A stretch of DNA of 64,000 nucleotides from Solirubrum sp044628455 (lineage in GTDB: Bacteria > Bacteroidota > Bacteroidia > Cytophagales > Hymenobacteraceae), in assembly GCF_044628455.1 (NCBI RefSeq), contig NZ_JBIYZW010000001.1:372001-436000 (forward strand), written 5' to 3'. Positions 26,141 to 32,975 of this stretch are shown piece by piece (the stretch's first letter is position 1; the number at the start of each line of letters is the position of its first letter). The translations under genes were made by a program, and so were the position numbers. The notes below the pieces were generated by a model. That model was given only the letters and a program-made list of their open reading frames with translations. It made no database searches and was not told the DNA's origin.

Positions 26141-26953
26141 ATGGATGCTTTGACGCGCAACAACGTGACCGTGTACGGGGAGGGCGAGCGGGCCCTGGTG
26201 TTTGTGCACGGCTTCGGCTGCGACCAGCGCATGTGGCGGCTGGTGGCCCCCGCCTTTGCCGACCGCTACCGGGTGGTGCTGCTGGATTTGGTGGGCGCCG
26301 GCGGCTCGGACCTGACGGCCTACGACCCCGCGCGCTACGCCACGCTGGCCGCCCACGCCGACGACGTGCTGGCGGTGCTGCGGGCAATGAACTTGCAGGA
26401 CGTGGTGCTGGTGGGCCACTCGGTGAGCAGCATGATTGCCGTGCTGGCCGCCGGGCGCGAGCCGGCGCGCTTTTCGGGGCTGGTGCTGGTGGGTCCCTCA
26501 CCGCGCTACCTCAACGACGAGGGCTACACCGGCGGCTTCGAGGCCGGCGACATCGAGGAGCTGCTGGCGGCGCTGGACGACAACTACCAGGGCTGGTCGG
26601 GCTACATCGCGCCGGTAATTATGGGGCACCCCGACCGGCCCGAGCTGGCCCAGGAGCTGAACGAGAGCTTCTGCCGTACCGACCCGAAGATTGCCCGGCA
26701 CTTCGCGCGGGTCACCTTTCTGTCGGACAACCGCCGCGACCTGGCGGCGGTGCGCACGCCCACGCTGATTCTGCAGTGCGCCCAGGACGTGATTGCGCCG
26801 CCCGTGGTGGGCCAGTACCTGCACCGGCAGCTGCCGGGCAGCCGCCTGGTGGTGCTCGACACCTCGGGCCACTGCCCGCACCTGAGCGCGCCGCAGCCTA
26901 CCACGGCGGCCATCGAGGCGTTTCTGGCCGAGCTGGAACCCGTGGCGGTATGA
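26141..26953 (+). CDS. RsbQ-like alpha/beta hydrolase
   Basis: 270-residue hydrolase of the RsbQ/KAI2-D14 type. The catalytic triad Ser94 (GHSVSS), Asp216 and His244 (SGHCPH) matches Ser96/Asp219/His247 of Bacillus subtilis RsbQ in spacing, and the nucleophile motif GHSVSS is RsbQ-like. RsbQ works with the PAS-domain phosphatase RsbP, probably by making or delivering a small ligand to the PAS domain. Here the stop overlaps the ATG of a PAS histidine kinase (ATGA), which points to the same partnership with a different output. Confidence 0.9.
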   Translation: MDALTRNNVTVYGEGERALVFVHGFGCDQRMWRLVAPAFADRYRVVLLDLVGAGGSDLTAYDPARYATLAAHADDVLAVLRAMNLQDVVLVGHSVSSMIAVLAAGREPARFSGLVLVGPSPRYLNDEGYTGGFEAGDIEELLAALDDNYQGWSGYIAPVIMGHPDRPELAQELNESFCRTDPKIARHFARVTFLSDNRRDLAAVRTPTLILQCAQDVIAPPVVGQYLHRQLPGSRLVVLDTSGHCPHLSAPQPTTAAIEAFLAELEPVAV

Positions 26954-28200
26954 GTGATGAGCCGGAAGAGCTGCCCGCGCTGGATCTGCGCCTGACGGAA
27001 GAGAGCCTGGAGGACCTCTACGAGCGCGCGCCCTGTGGCTACTGCTCGTGCCTGCCCGACGGCACGCTGGTGAAGCTGAACCAGACCCTGCTGAACTGGC
27101 TGGGCTATACCCGCGAGGAACTGGTGGCGCGGCAGGGCCTGCAGCAGCTGCTGACCATGGGCGGGCGCCTGCACTACGAAATGCACTGCGTGCCGCGGCT
27201 GCTGCTGCACGGGGAGGTGCGTGAGCTAAGCTACCTGCTGCGGCGCAGGGACGGCAGCTCGCTGCCGGTGCTGCTGAACGCGACGCTGCGGCGCGACGCC
27301 GACGGGCAGCCGCTGCTGCTGCGCGCGACCTTGTTTGACATTACCGAGCGGCGCAAGTACGAGCAGGAGTTGCTGCGCGCCCGTGCCCAGGCCGAAGAGC
27401 AGCGCGAGCAGCTGGGCCGCGCCAACGCCCTGCTGACTACCCGCAACGAGCAGCTCACCCGCATCAATGCCGATCTGGACAGCTTTGTGTACACGGCCTC
27501 GCACGATTTGAAGCAGCCGGTGACCAACATGGCGGGCATCTTTGAGGAGCTGAAGCGCTCGGCTACCTTTCACGACCCCGAAGCGCAGGGCATGGTGGCC
27601 ATGTTTGAGAAGGCGCTGCTGCAGATTCTGAGCACCATTGACGGGCTCACGCAGGTGGTGCAGCAGCAAAGGCAGCTGGAGGAGCTGCCCACCGAGGAAG
27701 TAGCCCTGCAGCCGGTGGTCGACGAGATAGTGGGCAGCCTGAGCCAGCGGCTGGGGGAGCACCAGGCCACGTTTAGCGTGGATCTGGCAGTGCCCACGCT
27801 GCGCATGACGCCCGCTGCGGTGCACAGCCTGCTGTATAACCTGCTGAGCAACGCGCTGAAGTATGCCCAGCCGGGGCGGCCGCCGCTGGTGCGGGTGAGC
27901 ACGGCGCCGGCGGCCGGGGGCGAGGTACTGCTGCGGGTGCAGGACAACGGCCGCGGCATCGATCTGGTGCGCCACGGCGGCGAGCTGTTTCAGCTGTTCC
28001 GGCGGTTTCACCCGGAGGTGGTGGGTTCGGGCGTGGGGCTGTACTTGGTGAACCGGCTGGTGCACCAAGCCGGGGGGCGCGTGGAAGTGGACAGCTTGGT
28101 GGGCGTGGGCACCACGTTTCGGATTTATTTGCCCGGCGAAGCAGCCAGGGAGCCGGGGCCCGCGCCGGCCGGGGCGGCTACGCAGCCGGGGCAGGAGTAG
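26950..28200 (+). CDS. PAS-domain sensor histidine kinase, partner of the RsbQ-like hydrolase
   Basis: 416-residue soluble kinase with no membrane segment. One PAS domain (~20-140, ending DITERRKYEQELLRAR), a coiled coil (~140-180), a HisKA domain with phospho-His in SFVYTASHDLKQPVTNM, and an HATPase with NLLSNALKYA, DNGRGID and GSGVGLYLVNRLV. Its ATG overlaps the stop of the hydrolase gene by 4 bp, so translation is coupled. The PAS domain probably senses a hydrolase-derived or hydrolase-delivered ligand, by analogy with RsbQ-RsbP. No receiver gene follows immediately; the LuxR protein at 28397 lacks a receiver domain. Confidence 0.9.
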   Translation: MSDEPEELPALDLRLTEESLEDLYERAPCGYCSCLPDGTLVKLNQTLLNWLGYTREELVARQGLQQLLTMGGRLHYEMHCVPRLLLHGEVRELSYLLRRRDGSSLPVLLNATLRRDADGQPLLLRATLFDITERRKYEQELLRARAQAEEQREQLGRANALLTTRNEQLTRINADLDSFVYTASHDLKQPVTNMAGIFEELKRSATFHDPEAQGMVAMFEKALLQILSTIDGLTQVVQQQRQLEELPTEEVALQPVVDEIVGSLSQRLGEHQATFSVDLAVPTLRMTPAAVHSLLYNLLSNALKYAQPGRPPLVRVSTAPAAGGEVLLRVQDNGRGIDLVRHGGELFQLFRRFHPEVVGSGVGLYLVNRLVHQAGGRVEVDSLVGVGTTFRIYLPGEAAREPGPAPAGAATQPGQE

Positions 28201-28280
28201 CCACGGCCCGCGGTAGCGGGGAAACTGCGCGGTAGGCCAGGCGGAAGACCATAAAACGGGCAAGGAAGCGGGGGGAAGGG

Positions 28281-28313
28281 TTGCGGGGAGTGGGGATTTA
28301 GGGAGTACCTTAG
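28281..28313 (+). promoter_or_regulatory. Candidate promoter of the PAS/LuxR regulator
   Basis: TTG at 28281 and TACCTTAG at 28306-28313 (7 of 8 matches to TAnnTTTG) are 22 bp apart, slightly longer than the usual 19-21 bp. Confidence 0.3.
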
Positions 28314-28396
28314 AAGCTGCGGGGAAGGATAGTGGGGGCGACGCTTGCCATTCTGATCTTTTTCCACCGTTTCCCGGCTGCCTCGGCAGCGCTTAC

Positions 28397-29065
28397 ATGA
28401 CCGACGAAGAGCGCATCAGCGCCAAGATTGCGGAGGTGGCCGCCACGGCCGACGAGTACCCGGCCGTTATCATCATTCACCACGTGCCTACGCAGACGGT
28501 GCGCTACCTCTCCAAGTGGGGGCTGCAGCTGCTGGGGGCGACGCTGGAAGAGCTGACGGCGCTGGGACCGGCGTTTTCGCCCACCTACTTCAACCCGGTG
28601 GAGTCGGACGAGTACATGGCGCGGGTTTTTCAGCTTATGTATGAGAACCACGTGCCGGAGGTGCACACGTTTTACCAGCAGGTGCGCACTACCGAGCGCG
28701 AGGGGTGGAGCTGGTATCTGACCTCGATGCGAAGGCTGCTGACGGACGAGCAGGGCGGGCCGCTGCTGGTAATGGGGCTGGCCATTCCGCTGCACCCCGA
28801 CAACCACTTCGCGGCCAAGGTGCAGCGGCTCATCGACGAGAATGACTTTCTGCGGCGGCACCGGGTGGCGTATTCCAGCCTGACGGCGCGGGAGCGGGAC
28901 GTGCTGCGGCTGCTGGCGCTGGGCCACAGCGCCGGGGAAATTGCCGGGGCGCTGAACATCTCGGAGATGACCGCGGCCACGCACCGGCGCAACGTGCGCC
29001 AGAAGCTGGGCGCCACTACGGCCTTCGATCTGATGGAGTACGCGCGGGCGTTCGACCTGATTTAG
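28397..29065 (+). CDS. PAS-like/LuxR-type transcriptional regulator
   Basis: 222-residue regulator. The N-terminal ~140 residues look like a PAS-type sensor (IIIHHVPTQTVRYLSKWGLQLLGAT ... LTSMRRLLTDEQGGPLLVMGLAIPL). The C-terminus is a LuxR HTH (LTARERDVLRLLALGHSAGEIAGAL ... THRRNVRQKLGA). There is no phosphoacceptor receiver domain. It follows the RsbQ-like/PAS-kinase pair by 196 bp on the same strand and may belong to the same signalling circuit, which is an inference from proximity. Confidence 0.85.
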   Translation: MTDEERISAKIAEVAATADEYPAVIIIHHVPTQTVRYLSKWGLQLLGATLEELTALGPAFSPTYFNPVESDEYMARVFQLMYENHVPEVHTFYQQVRTTEREGWSWYLTSMRRLLTDEQGGPLLVMGLAIPLHPDNHFAAKVQRLIDENDFLRRHRVAYSSLTARERDVLRLLALGHSAGEIAGALNISEMTAATHRRNVRQKLGATTAFDLMEYARAFDLI

Positions 29066-29142
29066 CCGCGGACCGCACCCCCCGGCCCGCTCTCCACGAT
29101 GTCGCGCATCAAGCGAGGGAAGGGGGCTGGGGGGAGGTCCGC

Positions 29143-30102
29143 TTAGCGCAGGCTGATGAGCAGGGCGGCGCCGGCGGTACCGTGGGCGTAGTGGGGCAGC
29201 AGCAGCACCTGGTTGGTGGCGGGGCGGTTGCGGCCCAAGCCCAGCTGCCGGCCCAGGTGGCGGGCGGTGCGCTGCAGGGTGGGGTAGGCCCAGTACACCA
29301 GCTCGGTGGAGAGGATGCCCACGCCGGCGCCGGCCACCACGTCGGAGGTCCAGTGGTTGTCTTTGACCACGCGCAGGGCGCCGGTGGTGGTGGCCACGGC
29401 GTAGGCGCCCACGCTGTACCAGAGGCTTTGGCGGCCGTACTCCTTGTGCATGAAGTGGGCCGTGGCGAAGGCGGTGCTGGTGTGGCTGCTGGGGAAGGAG
29501 CGGAGGTTCTGGCCGTTGGGGCGCTCGACCTGGGTGAGGCGCTTGAGGTTGCTGGTGATGCCGCTGTTGACTTGGTAGATGAAAGCCAGCAGCAGGGCCT
29601 GGTTGAGGGTGTTGTGCTGGCCTTTGACGCCCACCAGCCCCAGGCCCAGGGTGGTATAGGCGGGCACGTGGCGCAGGTAGTCGTCGACGTTGGTTTGCAC
29701 GCCGGAAAGGTGGCGGCGGGTGCCGTCGCGCACGGACTCGTCGATTTCCATTTCCAGCTCGAACAGTTCGACCTCGTCGCGGATGATAGCGCCGGTGCCG
29801 ATGAGCAGCACGGGCACGGCCAGCTTCTGCACGGCGGGCTGGCTGCGCAGCCAGTTGGCGCGGCCGCGGGCCACGTGGTAGACGGCGCGGCCGTGGCGCA
29901 GCAGGGTATCGAGCCGGACGCGGAGGGGGCGGGCGGCGAGGCTGTCGGGTGGGGGCGGCGGGGCGGCTTGGGTGCTAAGGGTAGCCGCGAGCAGGGCGGC
30001 GAGGGTGCCTACGGGGACCAGGCGGCCGGACGGGCGGGGGTGCGGCCGGGGGCTGGCTGGGGCGGGGGAGAGGTGGGCAGGCGCGTGTACGTGGTGCATC
30101 AT
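29143..30102 (-). CDS. PAP2-family phosphatase, membrane-associated
   Basis: 319-residue phosphatase; start taken at the first ATG of the pair at 30102/30099, just before a basic N-terminus and signal-anchor (LVPVGTLAALLAATLSTQAA). The three phosphatase motifs are intact: KRLTQVERP (KX6RP), FPSSHTSTAF (PSxH) and RVVKDNHWTSDVVAG (RX5HX3D). Members dephosphorylate phosphatidate, undecaprenyl pyrophosphate or related lipids in the periplasm. A partial GC-rich repeat lies beyond its stop (29115-29140). Confidence 0.87.
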   Translation of the reverse strand: MMHHVHAPAHLSPAPASPRPHPRPSGRLVPVGTLAALLAATLSTQAAPPPPPDSLAARPLRVRLDTLLRHGRAVYHVARGRANWLRSQPAVQKLAVPVLLIGTGAIIRDEVELFELEMEIDESVRDGTRRHLSGVQTNVDDYLRHVPAYTTLGLGLVGVKGQHNTLNQALLLAFIYQVNSGITSNLKRLTQVERPNGQNLRSFPSSHTSTAFATAHFMHKEYGRQSLWYSVGAYAVATTTGALRVVKDNHWTSDVVAGAGVGILSTELVYWAYPTLQRTARHLGRQLGLGRNRPATNQVLLLPHYAHGTAGAALLISLR

Positions 30103-30333
30103 CCTACGCTCGGCTAGGGCCCCCGGTGGGGCCGTGGGTGGGGCTTTGGGCCTTCTGCTGCCACGGGGAGGCGGCCGGGGCAACTGCTGGCTGGTTGAGC
30201 TAACTCGGATGACTGTAAAAAGGTTAGGCCTCCCTGGCGCCGGGATGGCGGCAGGAAGGCCTACTGGGTAAGTGCCGGGCGAGGGGGCCTTGGGGTAACC
30301 GCTGAAGGGGGCTGCCCGGAGCCGGGCGGGGGC

Positions 30334-30954
30334 TTAGGGCTGAGGGGTGAAGCGCTGAAGCTCGAGGCGCTGCTGGAGCAGGCCGGTGGAGCGGGAGTAG
30401 AGGTCGGCGCGCACGAGGCCGTGGGTGGGGGATATGTAGTCGTCGGCGAGCTGGATGAGGGGCGTGGATTGGGCGGGGTAGAGGTATTGCAGCTCGATGT
30501 GGTAGCGGGTAGCGGTGTGGCGCTGGCGCGAGGCGGGCACGGGGGCGGGCGCGGCGGCGCGGGAGGTGAGCACCCACAGGGTGTGGGTGGGGTAGACGTA
30601 GTTGTAGCCGGGCGAGCCGCCGTAGGTGGCGTTGGGGTAGACGATGACGTGGCCGAGGCTGCCGGGGTTGTAGCGCAGGTAGCCCTGGGGGCCGTTTTGC
30701 ACGATGCTGCCATCGGAGAGGATGTACCAGGTGCTGCCGGCCAGGGCGGTGTCGCGCCGCACGGAGCGCACGACGGTGGTACTGTCGGTGATGCGGCCGT
30801 CGGCGTTGTACTGGTAGCGGGTGTACTCCCAGGTGTGGCCCACGCGCAGGGGCACGACCTGCTCGGGCGGGGCGAGGTCGGCGTCTTTTTTGCAGGCGGC
30901 GAGGGCGAAGCTGGCGGCGGTGGCCAGCAGGGCGAAGCGGACGGTGGCGGGCAT
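30334..30954 (-). CDS. Hypothetical lipoprotein, 206 residues
   Basis: Lipoprotein signal with lipobox LAAC (Cys21), followed by KKDADL and a beta-rich domain (VVPLRVGHTWEYTRYQYNADGRITDSTTVV) of a kind common in Bacteroidota surface or periplasmic lipoproteins of unknown function. It stands alone, divergent from the lipoprotein at 31100. Confidence 0.75.
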   Translation of the reverse strand: MPATVRFALLATAASFALAACKKDADLAPPEQVVPLRVGHTWEYTRYQYNADGRITDSTTVVRSVRRDTALAGSTWYILSDGSIVQNGPQGYLRYNPGSLGHVIVYPNATYGGSPGYNYVYPTHTLWVLTSRAAAPAPVPASRQRHTATRYHIELQYLYPAQSTPLIQLADDYISPTHGLVRADLYSRSTGLLQQRLELQRFTPQP

Positions 30955-31099
30955 GCGGGGAATAAAGGGGCGGGCAAGATAGGCGGCTGGGGCGAGGAGG
31001 CTGGAACGGGGGGGCGGGTTGCATGGGGCAGGGCTGGCGGGAAGAAACCGCTGAGCTTATCGCTCGTAGGAAATAGGCATTACCATTCTGTCTACTGCA

Positions 31100-31555
31100 A
31101 TGCTACGCAACCCATTTTTTATGCTGCTGCTGGCCCTGGGGGCCGGGCTGGGCGCGTGTTCCCAGCAAGAAGCCGACCAGGCCGCCGCCGCTGACGTAAC
31201 AGCGCCGCCGGCCGAGGTAGCCACGGCTCCGGTTCCGGCGGGCCACACCACCGACGAAGGTGGCAGCTCGGTGTACACCACGCAAGACAGCGAGGACATC
31301 ATCATCACGGGCAACAACTCGGTGCAGACGCGGACCGTGAACGGGCAGGATATTCAGGTGCTGGGCGACGGGAACCAGGCCACGTTTACGGGCCGCGGCA
31401 AGGATTTCTACGCGGTAGGCAATGCCAACACGGTGGTGCTGGAACACGTCAAATCCATTCAGGTAACCGGCGACAACAACGTGGTGACCTGGAAGGGGGA
31501 TACGCCCAACATTCAGAATGCCGGGAAGAACAATACCATTTCGCAGGTGAAGTAG
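31100..31555 (+). CDS. DUF3060 lipoprotein
   Basis: 151-residue lipoprotein (lipobox GLGAC) with an Ala/Pro/Thr-rich linker and a repetitive beta-helix-like domain (IIITGNNSVQTRTVNGQDIQV, GDGNQATFTGRGKDFYAVGNANTVVLE, VTGDNNVVTW), the DUF3060 signature of short GxxN repeats. Probably periplasmic or surface exposed; function unknown. Confidence 0.8.
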   Translation: MLRNPFFMLLLALGAGLGACSQQEADQAAAADVTAPPAEVATAPVPAGHTTDEGGSSVYTTQDSEDIIITGNNSVQTRTVNGQDIQVLGDGNQATFTGRGKDFYAVGNANTVVLEHVKSIQVTGDNNVVTWKGDTPNIQNAGKNNTISQVK

Positions 31556-31613
31556 CGGGCGGGCGCCGGGGTGCTGATTGTGTTGCCGGGCGGCGGTCGG
31601 TGCCCGTGGGCGG

Positions 31614-32030
31614 TTACCAGAAGCCGACGTACTCGATGAGGGCGTAGACGATGATGCCGGCGCCGAGCAGCAGGAACAGATAAAGCATGAAATCGGAGCC
31701 GGGGGCCATGATGGTGAAGGTGGTGGGGTCGGCGGGGAGGTAGCGCAGTCGCACGGTTTCGCCTTCGTGGTGGCTGGCGGGGTTGGTGCCCTGGTGGTAG
31801 CGGGCGGTTATCCACTCCTGCTGCGTCGTCAGGAAGCGCACGACGGGGACGTACACGGTGCTTCTGCGGCTGGTTTGTTCTTCCAGGCGAATGACGGTGC
31901 CGGTGGTTTCGGTGCCGTGGCGGCGGATGTGGGCGGCTTTGCGCAGCATCAGGATGGCCCCGATGAGAAAGAAGCCGCCGAAGACGACGAGCTGAATCAG
32001 GCGCTCATCGGCCGCGTCGAGGGTGGGCAT
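31614..32030 (-). CDS. DUF3592 membrane protein (copy 1)
   Basis: 138 residues: two membrane helices (LIQLVVFGGFFLIGAILML at the N-terminus and FMLYLFLLLGAGIIVYALIEYV at the C-terminus) flank a small beta domain with the DUF3592 pattern GTVIRLEEQ ... YVPVVRF ... GETVRLRYLPADPTTF. Function unknown. It is the last of three same-strand DUF3592 genes downstream of the giant ATPase gene. Confidence 0.82.
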   Translation of the reverse strand: MPTLDAADERLIQLVVFGGFFLIGAILMLRKAAHIRRHGTETTGTVIRLEEQTSRRSTVYVPVVRFLTTQQEWITARYHQGTNPASHHEGETVRLRYLPADPTTFTIMAPGSDFMLYLFLLLGAGIIVYALIEYVGFW

Positions 32031-32074
32031 GGGGCGGGTTGGGGTTTCAGGGGTTGGCGGCTGGGGCCGCCGGG

Positions 32075-32455
32075 TTAGAAAACAAGGCGCCAGAGCGCGT
32101 ATAGAACCAGCCAGCCCCCGCCTATGGTGAGGCCATAGAACCCTAGCGGGGAACCTTCGCCGATGGCGTAGTGGCTGGGTACAGCGGGGTCGTAGAGGAT
32201 GGGTACCTCGTCGCCGACGGTGTAGGCGCTGTGGTATACCAGGTCGGTAATTTTCTGCTGGGTACGGGTGGTGAAGCGGATGGTGGCCAGGCGGTCGTCT
32301 CCCTGGCCTTGTATAGCCACAACGGTGCCGCGGGTACGCTCGCCGTATTCGACGAGTCGGGTGTAGCGGCGGCGGCTCAGCTGCCCTGCGGCCACCAGGG
32401 TTACGCCCAGTAGAAGCAGTAAAGCGGCGTCGGCGGTGGGGGAGACAAGGGGCAT
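32075..32455 (-). CDS. DUF3592 membrane protein (copy 2)
   Basis: 126 residues with N- and C-terminal membrane helices (ALLLLLGVTLVAAGQL; FYGLTIGGGWLVLYALWRLVF) and the central pattern RGTVVAIQGQ ... ATIRFTT ... GDEVPILYDPAVPSHYAIG. Immediately upstream on the same strand lies a short remnant of the ATPase C-terminus (32465-32530), so this gene sits in the same relative position as copy 3 does to the intact ATPase gene. Confidence 0.82.
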   Translation of the reverse strand: MPLVSPTADAALLLLLGVTLVAAGQLSRRRYTRLVEYGERTRGTVVAIQGQGDDRLATIRFTTRTQQKITDLVYHSAYTVGDEVPILYDPAVPSHYAIGEGSPLGFYGLTIGGGWLVLYALWRLVF

Positions 32456-32464
32456 GGGGATGTG

Positions 32465-32530
32465 CTAGGACTTAAGCGCCTCTCGAATCCCATTAAGGGT
32501 GTCGGCAATGGCTTCGAGTTTGATGAGCAA
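32465..32530 (-). pseudogene. Remnant of a second copy of the giant ATPase C-terminus
   Basis: Read on the minus strand, this stretch encodes 21 codons ending LEAIADTLNGIREALKS plus a stop. The last 17 residues match the C-terminus of the ATPase at 32976-37940 (LEAIAGGLSGIREALKQ) at 13 positions. An in-frame stop lies directly upstream (32531-32533), so this is a fragment and not a gene. It is followed 9 bp later by a DUF3592 gene, just as the real ATPase is followed 14 bp later by one. This suggests a duplicated ATPase-tail/DUF3592 unit or deletion of a former second ATPase gene. Confidence 0.7.
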
Positions 32531-32559
32531 TTAGTTGGTGCCAAAGCTGCGGAGGGTAT

Positions 32560-32961
32560 CTAAGGGAGATATTTCCATACGGCGTATACCAGTCCGCTAA
32601 TTCCGAAGACTACAAGCATCCAGTCGCCGAAGCTTAGTCCCTGCCCATCGATACTCACGCTGTTTGAGTCGGACAGATCAAAACGCACTGTGACTTCGTC
32701 GCCTTCTTTATAGCGGTCAGTAGTAATGCCAAAGCTGGAGCGGACTGTTATCAATTCCTGCTGAGCATTCTGGAAACGAATCACTGGATAAAAAGCCGGG
32801 GACTTACCTGCTTCGTAGTCAATCCAAATTACTGTGCCGGCCGCCGTTACGCCGGTTCGTTGTAGTCGAAATTTTTGACGCACTCTATACAGGGAAACCA
32901 GTGTGATAATCATACTTGGAACCGCTACAAGAATGAAACCTACGATATCAATACCCTCCAT
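32560..32961 (-). CDS. DUF3592 membrane protein (copy 3, directly after the ATPase)
   Basis: 133 residues: N-terminal helix IVGFILVAVPSMIITLVSLYRV, beta domain (GTVIWIDYEAGKSPAFYPVIRF ... GDEVTVRFDLSDSNSVSIDG), C-terminal helix WMLVVFGISGLVYAVWKYL. It starts 14 bp after the ATPase stop and is probably co-transcribed with it. Its base composition is visibly less GC-rich than its neighbours, which may indicate more recent acquisition. Confidence 0.82.
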   Translation of the reverse strand: MEGIDIVGFILVAVPSMIITLVSLYRVRQKFRLQRTGVTAAGTVIWIDYEAGKSPAFYPVIRFQNAQQELITVRSSFGITTDRYKEGDEVTVRFDLSDSNSVSIDGQGLSFGDWMLVVFGISGLVYAVWKYLP

Positions 32962-32975
32962 AACTTATGTATTGT

